The position numbers and the translations under genes are program-made. The notes beneath the pieces were generated by a model that was given only the letters and a program-made list of their open reading frames with translations, had not been told where the DNA came from and ran no database searches. From positions 427,508-491,507 of the forward strand of contig JAHBYI010000001.1 in assembly GCA_019636035.1 (NCBI GenBank): a stretch of 64,000 nt of DNA, read 5' to 3'. Positions 52,376-62,243 of this stretch are shown here, piece after piece. This stretch comes from Candidatus Paracaedibacteraceae bacterium (GTDB taxonomy: Bacteria; Pseudomonadota; Alphaproteobacteria; Paracaedibacterales; Paracaedibacteraceae). The first letter of the stretch is position 1, and each line of letters starts with the position of its first letter.

Positions 52376-54310
52376 ATGGTTCAATCAATGCAAACCATTA
52401 AAAAAATGAGTAAACCATTGTGGGAGCCAGACATCAAGAAAACGCATTTACATAAACTTATGGCACACCTTAACGTGCCAACTTATGAGGCACTGTACGA
52501 TTTTTCCATTCATCATCAGGAAGAGTTCTGGTCTCACTGTTGGGATTATTGTCACATCCTTGGTCATAAAGGGCAAAAGCCTTATTTATTGAATGCTCAT
52601 GATGTTAAAAATGCCATTTTCTTTCTTTCTGCAACATTAAATTACGCTGAGAATCTAATCGAAAAAGCACCGGAACAAGCAATAATTTTCTGGGACGAAG
52701 AACAAAATCAAAGAGACGTGAGCAAAACTGAGCTAAAATCAACAGTGTCAAAGATCGCCCAATTTCTAAAGGCCAATGGTGTTAAAAAAGGGGATCGTGT
52801 CGCCGGTTATTTGCCGAACATCCCGGAGACGATCATGTTTATGTTAGCAACAGCAAGCATCGGTGCTGTTTGGTCATCTTGCTCTCCCGATTTTGGTATT
52901 CAGGGTGTCCTGGATCGCTTTGGACAGATTGAGCCTAAGATTCTGATCACAACAGATGGTTATTCCTATGGTGGGAAAAAATTTTCTAATTATGAAAAAC
53001 TAACCCCCCTTAAAGAACAAATACCCTCTATTCAAAAAATTGTTGTTATCGATTTTATTGGCTTAGGTGAACCTCATCCATATACACCGTTTCAAGAAAT
53101 TACGGATCTACCTGCACATGATCTTAGTTATGAACACGTTGAATTCAACCACCCGTTATTTATCATGTATTCATCCGGAACAACGGGCGTGCCTAAATGT
53201 ATTATCCACGGTACTGGCGGAACATTGATTCAACATCTCAAAGAACATCAATTTCACTGCAATATTAATCCTGGTGACAGACTTTTTTACTTCACCACAT
53301 GCGGCTGGATGATGTGGAATTGGCTTGTTTCCGGATTGGCTAGTGGAGCAACCCTCATGCTGTACGATGGGAACCCTGCTTATCCTTATCCTGATAGTTT
53401 GTTATCTAAAGCTGATGACCTGAAGATTACGCATTTTGGAACGTCAGCAAAGTTTATAGACAGCTTAATGAAAGCAGGAGTTCAGCCAAACCTTAATCAC
53501 CGCTTTGATCGGTTAAAAATGGTTCTGTCAACGGGGTCACCTCTGGTTCCTGAGGCTTTTGACTACGTCTACCATGCCATTAAATCTGACCTTTGTTTAG
53601 CATCAATTTCAGGCGGAACAGATATTATCTCTTGTTTTGCCTTGGGCAATCCCATTCTACCTGTCTGGCGAGGTGAATTACAGAGTAGGGGACTGGGTAT
53701 GAAGGTTGAGGTTTTTGACGAAGAGGGCAGGGCAGTTCTGCACAAAAAAGGAGAATTGGTTTGTACAGCACCTTTTCCATCTCGCCCGATTGGTTTTTGG
53801 AATGATCCGGATGGGAAAAAATACCATAATGCTTATTTCAGCACTTATGAGAATGTTTGGCACCACGGCGATTTTGTCGAAATAACCATTCATGATGGCT
53901 TGATTATCTATGGACGCTCTGACACAGTCCTAAACCCCGGAGGTGTTCGGATTGGTACAGCTGAAATTTATCGCCAAGTAGAGCAAATCCCCGAGATTCT
54001 AGAAAGCATTGTTATTGGTCAAAATTGGCAAGGCGACGTTCGTGTCGTTCTTTTTGTAAAACTCCAAGATGGAATTCAGCTTAATGACGAGCTAAAGACA
54101 AAAATTAAACACCAGATTAGACAAAATACAACGCCACGGCATGTACCTGCCAAAATCATTCAAGTCACAGATATACCCAGAACAAAAAATGGAAAAATTG
54201 TTGAGATAGCCGTTCGTAAAGCTGTGCATAATGATCCCATTAAAAATGTTGAATCATTAGCTAATCCGGAAGCATTGGAACAATATAAAAATATTCCGGA
54301 GTTACAATAA
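52376..54310 (+). CDS. Acetoacetyl-CoA synthetase
   Basis: Activates acetoacetate to its CoA ester with ATP. 644 residues of the AMP-forming acyl-CoA synthetase family with the long N-terminus of acetoacetate-CoA ligases (PLWEPDIKKTHLHKLMAHLN). AMP-binding motif MYSSGTTGVPKC near residue 265, the substrate-site region GWMMWNWLVSGLASGATL, IYGRSDTVLNPGGVRIGTAEIY, and the catalytic Lys of the C-terminal domain in RTKNGKIVE. Follows leucine dehydrogenase by 54 bases. ATG at 52376 has AAGGAG at a somewhat long distance. Confidence 0.92.
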   Translation: MVQSMQTIKKMSKPLWEPDIKKTHLHKLMAHLNVPTYEALYDFSIHHQEEFWSHCWDYCHILGHKGQKPYLLNAHDVKNAIFFLSATLNYAENLIEKAPEQAIIFWDEEQNQRDVSKTELKSTVSKIAQFLKANGVKKGDRVAGYLPNIPETIMFMLATASIGAVWSSCSPDFGIQGVLDRFGQIEPKILITTDGYSYGGKKFSNYEKLTPLKEQIPSIQKIVVIDFIGLGEPHPYTPFQEITDLPAHDLSYEHVEFNHPLFIMYSSGTTGVPKCIIHGTGGTLIQHLKEHQFHCNINPGDRLFYFTTCGWMMWNWLVSGLASGATLMLYDGNPAYPYPDSLLSKADDLKITHFGTSAKFIDSLMKAGVQPNLNHRFDRLKMVLSTGSPLVPEAFDYVYHAIKSDLCLASISGGTDIISCFALGNPILPVWRGELQSRGLGMKVEVFDEEGRAVLHKKGELVCTAPFPSRPIGFWNDPDGKKYHNAYFSTYENVWHHGDFVEITIHDGLIIYGRSDTVLNPGGVRIGTAEIYRQVEQIPEILESIVIGQNWQGDVRVVLFVKLQDGIQLNDELKTKIKHQIRQNTTPRHVPAKIIQVTDIPRTKNGKIVEIAVRKAVHNDPIKNVESLANPEALEQYKNIPELQ

Positions 54311-54313
54311 TTT

Positions 54314-54371
54314 TAGTCGTTTCAGTTAGCCGGATCAAACTTAACCGAAACGACTACAGGGTCACCTCATG
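54314..54371 (+). repeat. Palindromic element and shared tail downstream of acetoacetyl-CoA synthetase
   Basis: TAGTCGTTTCAGTTA and TTAACCGAAACGACTA form a hairpin of about 14 pairs with a GATC-centred loop, followed by CAGGGTCACCTCATGA. The tail recurs in the minus strand at 57031-57045 next to a half element. The hairpin ends agree with the TATAGTC-repeat ends (TAGTCGTTTCAGTTAA). No T run follows, so terminator function is doubtful. Confidence 0.6.
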
Positions 54372-54444
54372 AAAAAAATAGTGTAAAAATTTAGAAAAAA
54401 GGAGAAAATCACGATCAAAAGTACTTATAGGAAAAGAGGTCGTG

Positions 54445-54636
54445 ATGAAAGTTGAAGACTATGGTAATGCGCAATTGGACGTTCTACAAACTATTCTGTC
54501 CTACAAAAACGGCATTCCAAGTATCGAATTGACGTTATACTACAGCTCAGAAGATATAAAGAGGCTTATTGATAATCCAGTACGTTTCTGGATAGGTGAT
54601 GATCCAGTAAAGAAGCTGTCGTGTCAAGAAGAATGA
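54445..54636 (+). CDS. Small hypothetical protein
   Basis: 63 residues from ATG 54445 (GAGG upstream). No signal, no membrane segment, no recognised family; mixed charge with a VEDYGNAQLDVLQ start. It stands alone between acetoacetyl-CoA synthetase and the GMC oxidoreductase. The ribosome-binding site is its main support. Confidence 0.45.
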   Translation: MKVEDYGNAQLDVLQTILSYKNGIPSIELTLYYSSEDIKRLIDNPVRFWIGDDPVKKLSCQEE

Positions 54637-54678
54637 ATCCTATAATTCGGGCTAATCACCCCAATTACCCCTAATTAC

Positions 54679-56814
54679 CTAAGCTTTGAAGATGAGCCTA
54701 TCGACAAACAATTTTGCTATGGTATAGATAGACTGCATTGGGTTGGCTCCAACAGATGTAGGAAACACACTACTATCACAAACATATAAATTATCGATTT
54801 CATGTCCCGTGCTCTGATCCCAGACCTTAAACTTGGGAGAAACAACCGACGAGTTTGGTAATGATCCAAGTTTATTACTTCCCTGAAGATGCGCGGACGA
54901 TAAATAATTTAAACCATCTATAAATTTCATCTGATTAATGGCTATTGTAGCTTCGCCTACTGATTTAAAAGGAGAGAAAGTTCCTGTTGTATTTAATTTT
55001 TCTGCTGTTGGGACAAATGTATAACTTGCGCCTTGAGATATTAGAATCCTAACGGCATCTATTAATCCTTGTCTCAATCGATTCTTATCAGACTCAGTTA
55101 GTTTATAGTCAATTTCGACTTTATTTGTTTTTTGGTCTATATAAATTCTATTTTGAGGGGAACTTTCATCTATGAGCATAATTCCAAATCCCCCAAGTTT
55201 CTTGAATCGTCTGATTGTTTTCAGAATATCATGGCCATTTCCGGGGTGAACAATAGCAATAAACCTTGGGTCAGCAGACATTGCTTCAAAGAAATACTCT
55301 CCATTGGAGGATGGGGCATAAACAGAAGCAGATAAACCATCCAACACGTTAATCTCATGATTAAACATCCCGATAATTCCCATAGAAGGATGCGCAATAA
55401 TTCCACGTCCGATCTGGTTATTTTTAACAGAAGATCTCAGTAATATTTCGCAAGATCCTAGAGTTCCTGCACTTAAAATAACATTTTTAGCTTTAATGAT
55501 TGCATGATATCCGGCAGACTGTCTAAAATCATTCAGGTCTTTTCTAACATAGGGTTTATTTAAAGGAGTCATAAACTGAAGACGAACCCCTGTAACTAGT
55601 TTTGGATTGTTTTGATCGAATATAAGCTGGTCAACCTTTGCATCGGAAATCAAACTCAAGCGCCCTTTATAGGAATCGCCACCCTTTAGTGCAGGAACAA
55701 TCAAGGCCTCCACAGCAGATACTTTTGGAACATTCACTCCATCAGATAATTTGCGTGAATTTAAATCATAAGTTTTTGCAAGAGGATCCCCATCAAATAA
55801 AATTCTATTATTTCGATTAATTTCATCTGAATCGACATGGCGCGTATGAACCGTTTGTTGGACCCATTGATAGGCCTCTTTTAATTTTTTCCAATCATTA
55901 TGATTTTTGTGAAAAAATGTCTTATCTAATGCACCGCTATTGACCCAGGATGATAGTTTGTTTTGAATCTGTGGCAATTCTGGAGAAAAAGCGAGATCAA
56001 TATTAACGGTTGTTCCACCCCCAACAGTAGCTCCATTGCGAATCACTAACCCACCAGAGATCGACTGACGTAAATTTAATGATTCCATCAGATTAGAATT
56101 AAATTCAGTGATTGTACTTTGAGGAACCACAAATGAACCGGATTCAACCAAGACAACGTTACAGTTTGGCTTATTTCTAGCTAATTCATGAGTAATAACG
56201 CTTCCTGCCGGCCCACTCCCAATAACCAAATAATCGATTTCACCATCTTGATGGATAATCTCATCCTTATGAATAAGCAACCTGGAGGGAGGTAGATCTA
56301 AGTTAACATCGAATACAGGAGGTTCTTCTGGCTTACTAGGAACTTCTGATAATTCTTCAACTAAAGGAGATGAATATAAAATATAAAGCCAGATTTGCCT
56401 TAATTTGAAAATCTGCCGCCGAAATTCTGGGGAGGAATCTGCAAAAATCGCATTAACAAACTGTTCCTGTCGATCAGAACTGACCCCATAAAACCCTTGT
56501 TTAAATATATCTGGAAATTCTTCTTTTATGCGATCAGGAACATGGTCTTTAAGCCTTCTTAGAGGGTTTAATAGCTGTTTGATATCTTGATTTCCACTCA
56601 ACTTATACCATTGAACCTCCCGAAACAAAATTCGCTTAGCCTTTTGTATATAGGTTAGCTCTTCATTTGCTGGAAAATAGTAGTCATACAACACATGATG
56701 AACGGTTCTATAACTTGAGGGCAGATCACTGTGTTTGATCGCGCCCCAAATGAGTGTAGTCCCCAGAATAAATATTACAAGGAACGTTTTTTTTCGAAAC
56801 AATTTAGTAATCAT
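54679..56814 (-). CDS. GMC-family FAD oxidoreductase with long N-terminal extension
   Basis: 711 residues from ATG 56814 (GAGG upstream). An N-terminal membrane or signal segment (residues 9-25) and about 170 extra residues without known domain precede the FAD Rossmann motif VIGSGPAGSVITHELA near residue 198. Family C-terminus: GSNKLGSLPNSSVV and LYVCDSSVFPTSVGANPMQSI, with the active-site Asn in GANP. GMC enzymes oxidise alcohols (choline, long-chain alcohols, sterols); the substrate here is not known. Membrane-anchored and single-gene. Confidence 0.85.
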   Translation of the reverse strand: MITKLFRKKTFLVIFILGTTLIWGAIKHSDLPSSYRTVHHVLYDYYFPANEELTYIQKAKRILFREVQWYKLSGNQDIKQLLNPLRRLKDHVPDRIKEEFPDIFKQGFYGVSSDRQEQFVNAIFADSSPEFRRQIFKLRQIWLYILYSSPLVEELSEVPSKPEEPPVFDVNLDLPPSRLLIHKDEIIHQDGEIDYLVIGSGPAGSVITHELARNKPNCNVVLVESGSFVVPQSTITEFNSNLMESLNLRQSISGGLVIRNGATVGGGTTVNIDLAFSPELPQIQNKLSSWVNSGALDKTFFHKNHNDWKKLKEAYQWVQQTVHTRHVDSDEINRNNRILFDGDPLAKTYDLNSRKLSDGVNVPKVSAVEALIVPALKGGDSYKGRLSLISDAKVDQLIFDQNNPKLVTGVRLQFMTPLNKPYVRKDLNDFRQSAGYHAIIKAKNVILSAGTLGSCEILLRSSVKNNQIGRGIIAHPSMGIIGMFNHEINVLDGLSASVYAPSSNGEYFFEAMSADPRFIAIVHPGNGHDILKTIRRFKKLGGFGIMLIDESSPQNRIYIDQKTNKVEIDYKLTESDKNRLRQGLIDAVRILISQGASYTFVPTAEKLNTTGTFSPFKSVGEATIAINQMKFIDGLNYLSSAHLQGSNKLGSLPNSSVVSPKFKVWDQSTGHEIDNLYVCDSSVFPTSVGANPMQSIYTIAKLFVDRLIFKA

Positions 56815-57030
56815 GAACAACCTCAACTGTGAGATTATGTTTTGTTATAAATACCATGATAGACATAAGGTATTTTGCTTCCGCTAAGATCACAATGAAT
56901 TTACGATCTTGTCGTGTAGGAAATGCTCATTCATAAAGTTTAGCCATCCCAGGGATATTAAAGGATTCCATTAAAAAATCTTTTGGTTGGAGCTCTGTCT
57001 ATCTCAAGCAAATTCTTTCTCAAAAATTTT

Positions 57031-57056
57031 CATGAGGTGACCCTGGAAACGACTAT
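57031..57056 (-). repeat. Half copy of the repeat at 54314-54371
   Basis: Plus-strand bases CATGAGGTGACCCTG followed by GAAACGACTATA. The first 15 bases equal the tail of the 54314 element in reverse complement; the second part is one end of the TATAGTC element. The inner 33 bases of the hairpin are missing here. It follows the 3' end of the aquaporin gene in the same sense as the other copy follows acetoacetyl-CoA synthetase. Confidence 0.6.
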
Positions 57057-57103
57057 ACCTAAAGCCACTCAGTTTTTGATGGAGTATCGGGGGATTTTAC
57101 TCT

Positions 57104-57808
57104 CTATTCAGAGCAACGAGAACACCCTAAAAAGCATTTATGGAGTGCTGCAACAAAAACCGCTGCTGCGGCTTGTGCCACGGCAAAAACCCACAATTGC
57201 TGCATTGCCCAGCCCCCTTCAATAAAGGCTGATCCCAGAGACCGTGCAACGTTAACAGAAGTGTTGCTGACAGGAAGACTGACCAAGTGGATTGCAACAA
57301 GAACCAATCCAACAACTAATCCTGAAAATCCGGCAGGAAAATCCTTATTCAGCGTCGATGCCACAGCCATCAATAAGACAGATGTCATAAGGAATTCAAC
57401 CAGCATAACAGCATGCATGGAATATCCGGCAGGCGAGTGCTCAGCAAATCCATTCGAGGCAAAACCAGCTGCAAGAGAAAATTCAGCCTTGCCCATCGCA
57501 ACCATGTAAATGGCATAAGCACCAACGATGCCTCCGGCTAATTGCGCAATAATGTAGAAAATAGCGTCAATCAACTTTGTATGCCCCGTCAAGAACATCA
57601 TCAGTGTAACCGCAGGATTGATATGGCATCCGGACTTTGTGCCAATCATATAAATTAAAAACATCAGCGTTAACCCAAAGGTCAAACCAATACCCAAAGC
57701 ACCAATTGAAGGCCCTGCGAAAACGGCACTGCCAACTCCCATCATAACAAGAATCCCTGCCCCCAGAAACTCTGCACCATAGCGAGACACTTTATCACAA
57801 CGCTGCAT
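57104..57808 (-). CDS. Aquaporin (MIP family) with a changed second NPA box
   Basis: 234 residues, six membrane segments. First NPA box normal (GCHINPAVTLMM); the second reads NTSVNVARSLGSAF, so Val replaces Pro. By the selectivity-filter context it is closest to AqpZ-type water channels. The sequence codons (AAC GTT GCA) confirm the change. Single gene; the half repeat at 57031 lies after its stop. Confidence 0.88.
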   Translation of the reverse strand: MQRCDKVSRYGAEFLGAGILVMMGVGSAVFAGPSIGALGIGLTFGLTLMFLIYMIGTKSGCHINPAVTLMMFLTGHTKLIDAIFYIIAQLAGGIVGAYAIYMVAMGKAEFSLAAGFASNGFAEHSPAGYSMHAVMLVEFLMTSVLLMAVASTLNKDFPAGFSGLVVGLVLVAIHLVSLPVSNTSVNVARSLGSAFIEGGWAMQQLWVFAVAQAAAAVFVAALHKCFLGCSRCSE

Positions 57809-57886
57809 TTTAACCTCATATAAGTAAGTGAAATACAGTTTTAGTATGATTTATCTGAATAGAAATATCGAGTTGATTAATCAATA

Positions 57887-59158
57887 TTAATGGGGCAGAG
57901 CTAAAGGAAATGTGAGCTGGAATTCTGCATATTGGCCAAATTCAGAAAAACATTTTATATCACCCTGTAAATGATCCATAACCATCTTACAGAACGCTAA
58001 TCCAATACCCGTTCCATACTTTGTTTGGCTATAAAGACGTTCAAAAATATGAGAAAGATGATCAGGTGAAATTCCCAGACCTGTGTCTCTGAATCTGACA
58101 ATACCCTTATTATTCTCAATTTTCCATGAGATAAAAATTTCACCTTTATGCGCCGATTTAATAGAGAAAACACTATTCTTTATGAGATTATAAAAAATGT
58201 GGCGAATCAAAATCTCATCTCCCATAAAGTTAAAATTTGTTGATGGCTCTAACTGAATTTTACTGAGATCATTGGCCATAAAGGGATAAGTATTGAGTAC
58301 ATCATCAATACACTTTTCCATTGAACAAACCGTATTGTTATTTTCCTTTAAATCCTCTTTCAGATTCATCAACAGGATATCAATGAAAAGACTCGCATTT
58401 CTGCCCGTTCGTTCTAAATCTAGCGGAGCCTGCTTTAAAAACATCAGTTGAGAATCTGCCAGTTTTCTATCGCCAAGCGCAACATAAGAATCAATAAGCT
58501 GAGGCAGGTATTTTTTCAATCCATGCGATGTAATTGACATTGCCATCAAAGGACTGCGCATTTCGTGTGCAACAGTTCCCGCTAAAAGCTTAATCGTCTC
58601 CAAACGATCATGTACGATTTTTTCTTTTTTACGCGCGAAAATACACCCAAGCAGAAGCATCGATATATAAACGTATACAAAATTAGGGGGAATTTCTGGG
58701 AACAGAATAACATCGGGATGAAAACTATAAAATAACCAGACACCAATAAGAGAACCAACCCCATATATGATCAGTAATAAAACATAATCAACAAGGAGAA
58801 ATAAAATAAATAAACTCAGGGATAAATTTAAAAGCCAATCTAGCGATAATTGATTCAATAACAAGGTATAAACACCAAATATCGGCAAGCAATACAATAA
58901 AGTCAAAATCCAATATAAATTGAGATATTTCTTTAAAGAAGCAGGCCAGTATTGGACAAAAATCAAAGGCAAACAGACGACTGTTGCAAGAAATCGGGCA
59001 AGAATACTTTCATCTGTCCCCATGGCTTCTAAAACAAGATGGCTTAAGGGAAAATTCAGTACCCCAAAAAGGCCAAAAGTCTTATATTGAGCACCACCAA
59101 ATAACTCAACCCGTTTATCTATGAAATAGAGAAATTTCTTAATCATCAAAAAACCCAT
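57887..59158 (-). CDS. LqsS/CqsS-like membrane sensor histidine kinase
   Basis: 423 residues. About six membrane segments in residues 30-180, starting with the stretch GGAQYKTFGLFGVLNFPL that resembles the sensor part of LqsS/CqsS receptors of alpha-hydroxyketone autoinducers. Cytosolic kinase: phosphoacceptor box VAHEMRSPLMA, N box NLIKNSVFSI, G1 RDTGLGIS and G2 YGTGIGLAFCK, ending in EFQLTFP. The catalytic half matches the PAS kinase at 15454. No receiver domain and no LqsA-type synthase in the window. Start at 59158 or 59146 (the next Met). Confidence 0.82.
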   Translation of the reverse strand: MGFLMIKKFLYFIDKRVELFGGAQYKTFGLFGVLNFPLSHLVLEAMGTDESILARFLATVVCLPLIFVQYWPASLKKYLNLYWILTLLYCLPIFGVYTLLLNQLSLDWLLNLSLSLFILFLLVDYVLLLIIYGVGSLIGVWLFYSFHPDVILFPEIPPNFVYVYISMLLLGCIFARKKEKIVHDRLETIKLLAGTVAHEMRSPLMAMSITSHGLKKYLPQLIDSYVALGDRKLADSQLMFLKQAPLDLERTGRNASLFIDILLMNLKEDLKENNNTVCSMEKCIDDVLNTYPFMANDLSKIQLEPSTNFNFMGDEILIRHIFYNLIKNSVFSIKSAHKGEIFISWKIENNKGIVRFRDTGLGISPDHLSHIFERLYSQTKYGTGIGLAFCKMVMDHLQGDIKCFSEFGQYAEFQLTFPLALPH

Positions 59159-59258
59159 TTCAAAGATAGCCGCAAATTACCCTCTCCTCAATTGCTGCCA
59201 AAACCAGGCACTGAGAAACGATGTGTGCATTGACTGAACCAAGAGGTCAGCCATAAGA

Positions 59259-60854
59259 CTACGCAAGTTTCGATTTGATTAGATTAATCGTCTCATCCAT
59301 ACCATAGAGTTCGATAAATGACCCCATACGTGGCCCTTCAGATTGTCCCAAAAGAACTTCATAGAGACATAAGAACCAAGCCCGTAGCTCTGGAAATGCA
59401 TGACGTTTACCGACCTCATAGACAGCTGTTTGAATTTCCTCAGCTGATGCCTGTTTATCCATTGCGATCAATATTGACAACAGATCCTCCAAAGCAGCCC
59501 GTTCAAGATCAGAAGGTGCACGATAAACTTTATCCGGCAAAACACGATCATGATAATAAGCAATGGCATGCTTAATGAGCTTATCTAAAAAGGGGAGAGT
59601 CTCTGGTGTCGCATTTGGCTGATAACGTGAGACAAAGCCCCATAAAGTTGATGGATCTTCTGCATTACAGACACTGGCCAAGTTCAAAAGAATTGAGAAA
59701 CTCAAACCACTTTCAGCCTTTGGCGGTTTCCCTTGATGAATATGCCATACAGGATTATCAAGTTGCTGAAGTGGATCTTGACCTTCGAATTTAGCTAAAT
59801 GTGTTAAATAGTCATCCATATGCTTTGGAATCACATCAAAAAACAGACGTTTAGCCTTACGAGGAGCTTGGAACATGTAATAGGCAAGACTAACATCCGG
59901 TGCATACTTGAGCCACTCATCAATCATTAAGCCATTTCCTTTTGACTTCGATATTTTTTGCCCCAAATCATCCAAAAAGAGTTCATAAGTAAAGTTTTCA
60001 GGAGGACGCCCCCCAATAATACGACAAATTTGAGTTGATAGTTTGACAGAATCAATAAGGTCTTTTCCAGACATTTCATAATCCACGTCAAACGCACGCC
60101 AACGCATTCCCCAATCTGCTTTCCACTGTAGTTTACAGTGTCCACCGGTTACCGGCACTTCAATAAGTTGGCCTGTCTTTTCATCGCAGTAAGTGATGGT
60201 TGCGGCGGCAAGATCACGACTAACAACAGGAACCTGCAGAACGGCACCTGTTTCTTGGCAAATCGGTAGAAACGGGCTGTAACTTTGGCGACGTTCCTCT
60301 CGCAAAGAGGGGAGCATAACACCCATAACCTCATCATAATGAGCCAGAACAAGCTTTAAGTACTCGTCAAAACGACCACTTTTGTACCAATCAGATGAGC
60401 TCTGGAATTCGTATTCAAAACCAAATGAATCTAAAAACCGACGCAGCATGGCATTGTTATGATGACCAAAACTCTCGAATTGCTCAAACGGATCAGGAAC
60501 CTGCGTTAGCGGTTTATTCAAATGTTGGCGGAGCATCTCTTGATTGGGGACATTATCCGGAACTTTGCGCAACCCATCCATATCATCAGAAAAACAAAAA
60601 AGGCGCGTCGGGATATCACTTAGAATCTGGAAAGCCTTGCGTACCATGGTTGTTCGCATAACCTCACCAAAGGTACCGATGTGTGGCAATCCAGAAGGGC
60701 CATACCCTGTTTCAAAAAGAACATATCCTTTTTCCGGTGTCTTATGGCCAATCCGTTCAAGAATCCGTTTTGCTTCTTCAAACGGCCACGATTTTGCTTG
60801 ATCAGCAACAGATCTAAGTTCTTCTTGAATTTTTTCAGCCCTATTTTGCATCAT
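59259..60854 (-). CDS. lysS: Lysyl-tRNA synthetase, class I
   Basis: 531 residues of the class I type found in archaea and alphaproteobacteria. HIGH-like motif HIGT in [14 protein letters not shown] near residue 50, KMSKS-like KISKSKGNG near 300, and the conserved C-terminal helical domain. Sole gene between the sensor kinase and the Tat-exported protein. Confidence 0.95.
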   Translation of the reverse strand: MMQNRAEKIQEELRSVADQAKSWPFEEAKRILERIGHKTPEKGYVLFETGYGPSGLPHIGTFGEVMRTTMVRKAFQILSDIPTRLFCFSDDMDGLRKVPDNVPNQEMLRQHLNKPLTQVPDPFEQFESFGHHNNAMLRRFLDSFGFEYEFQSSSDWYKSGRFDEYLKLVLAHYDEVMGVMLPSLREERRQSYSPFLPICQETGAVLQVPVVSRDLAAATITYCDEKTGQLIEVPVTGGHCKLQWKADWGMRWRAFDVDYEMSGKDLIDSVKLSTQICRIIGGRPPENFTYELFLDDLGQKISKSKGNGLMIDEWLKYAPDVSLAYYMFQAPRKAKRLFFDVIPKHMDDYLTHLAKFEGQDPLQQLDNPVWHIHQGKPPKAESGLSFSILLNLASVCNAEDPSTLWGFVSRYQPNATPETLPFLDKLIKHAIAYYHDRVLPDKVYRAPSDLERAALEDLLSILIAMDKQASAEEIQTAVYEVGKRHAFPELRAWFLCLYEVLLGQSEGPRMGSFIELYGMDETINLIKSKLA

Positions 60855-60995
60855 TTGTTTTCCATCCAGCAGTATATAATCCGTAACGTACTGCTTTTAC
60901 TCAAAAAATGCAACATCTTTGCCCTGCCGATTTGACAAATAAAGTGAAATCAAGCTATAACCAATTGATAAGCAGTGGAATATAAGGAAAGATGA

Positions 60996-61592
60996 GTGTC
61001 TAAGTTGATCCGGGCTGACATGCCCCCTTTGTCTAAAATAACAATTGAACGTCGCCAATTCCTAAGAGGAATGGCATCCCTCGGCCTTGTTGTCGCAACA
61101 ACTCCTGCCTTGGCTTTATCCGGCTCAGCATCACTACCTACTTTTGAGAAAAAACTGAGTTTTTATAATACACACACGGGTGAGACGTTAAAAAATTGCC
61201 TCTTTTGGATAGATGGTCAGCTTAATCCTCAGGCCATGGCTGAACTCAGATATCACTTTCGCGATCATCGAACAAATCAAGAATATGACATTGACCCCGA
61301 TTTAATTCATCTGATTCATGCTATTCAACATAAAACAGACTCAACACAACCGATTCATTTGATTTCAGGATACCGCTCGCCAAAAACCAATGCTGCACTG
61401 AGATCTAAAAGTTGTGGCGTTGCGAGTAATAGCCAACATTTATGCGGTAAAGCCGCCGATATTATGATTCCGAATCGAACCATGCGACAAGTCCAACAAG
61501 CCGCAAAATCCTTAAAATCAGGGGGTGTTGGTCGCTATGCACAGTTTGTCCATGTTGATACCGGACGCGTTCGCTATTGGGGGCCTGCCTAA
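60996..61592 (+). CDS. Tat-exported DUF882 / M15-like protein
   Basis: 198 residues with a twin-arginine signal (RRQFLRGMASLGLVV). The body matches DUF882 (YcbK-like, peptidase M15 fold): ISGYRSPKTNAALR, the metal-site HLCGKAADI and the second His in QFVHVDTGRVRYW. Probably a periplasmic peptidoglycan peptidase or binder. Start: GTG 60996 with GGAAAG upstream; ATG 61020 is an alternative. Confidence 0.88.
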   Translation: MSKLIRADMPPLSKITIERRQFLRGMASLGLVVATTPALALSGSASLPTFEKKLSFYNTHTGETLKNCLFWIDGQLNPQAMAELRYHFRDHRTNQEYDIDPDLIHLIHAIQHKTDSTQPIHLISGYRSPKTNAALRSKSCGVASNSQHLCGKAADIMIPNRTMRQVQQAAKSLKSGGVGRYAQFVHVDTGRVRYWGPA

Positions 61593-61671
61593 GGTCAAAG
61601 GTAATCATTGACATTTTCAGGTAATCCTTTAGAATTTCAACAATAACTACAGCATAGAGGATAAATAGATC

Positions 61672-62094
61672 ATGCTTAAAGGGTCAAAAACAGAACAAAA
61701 TCTAAAGGATGCTTTTTCTGGCGAATCTCAAGCAAATCGTCGTTATTTGTATTTCGCACAAAAAGCAGACATCGAAGGATATAACGATATTTCCGCCGTA
61801 TTTCGCTCAACAGCCGAAGGAGAGACAGGCCATGCGCATGGTCATCTTGAATTCTTAGAGGCTGCTGGTGATCCGGCAACAGGATTACCAATCGGTTCAA
61901 CCGAAGAAAATTTGATTGCAGCAATTGCTGGTGAAACCCACGAATACACAGACATGTATCCCGGAATGGCGAAAGTTGCTCGTGACGAGGGATTTGATGA
62001 AATTGCTGAGTGGTTTGAAACATTGGCAAAGGCAGAAAAATCACATGCCGGCCGTTTCCAACGCGCACTCGAAACCCTAAAGGAAGCCGCCTAA
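61672..62094 (+). CDS. Rubrerythrin (without rubredoxin domain)
   Basis: 140 residues, a four-helix di-iron protein. Iron ligands: E in [13 protein letters not shown], ExxH in [13 protein letters not shown] in [10 protein letters not shown] and ExxH in [10 protein letters not shown]. Peroxide-reducing role in the family. A short, stable hairpin (62104-62159) follows. It stands next to the Fe-S oxidoreductase and DUF3501 genes, a known conserved trio. Confidence 0.9.
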   Translation: MLKGSKTEQNLKDAFSGESQANRRYLYFAQKADIEGYNDISAVFRSTAEGETGHAHGHLEFLEAAGDPATGLPIGSTEENLIAAIAGETHEYTDMYPGMAKVARDEGFDEIAEWFETLAKAEKSHAGRFQRALETLKEAA

Positions 62095-62103
62095 GGCTTC
62101 CCG

Positions 62104-62159
62104 GCAAGCACTTCTTATCACCCTGGAAAAAACCTGGAACAACGATAACGAGTGCTTGC
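62104..62159 (+). other. Inverted repeat after rubrerythrin
   Basis: GCAAGCACT (62104-62112) and AGTGCTTGC (62151-62159) are perfect 9-base arms with a 38-base loop. No T run follows closely. It may be a terminator-like structure or RNA-stability element between rubrerythrin and the next gene. Confidence 0.5.
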
Positions 62160-62243
62160 TCTCTCATTTGATTGATAGTCATTCACCTTGGTTTTCTAGT
62201 AGTTGAATGAGGTATAGAGCTTAATTATATAATTGAATGTCCA

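Noticed and set aside
62104..62159. Riboswitch between rubrerythrin and the Fe-S oxidoreductase gene
   Set aside because: Only one 9-base stem with a long unstructured loop; no known riboswitch core recognised.
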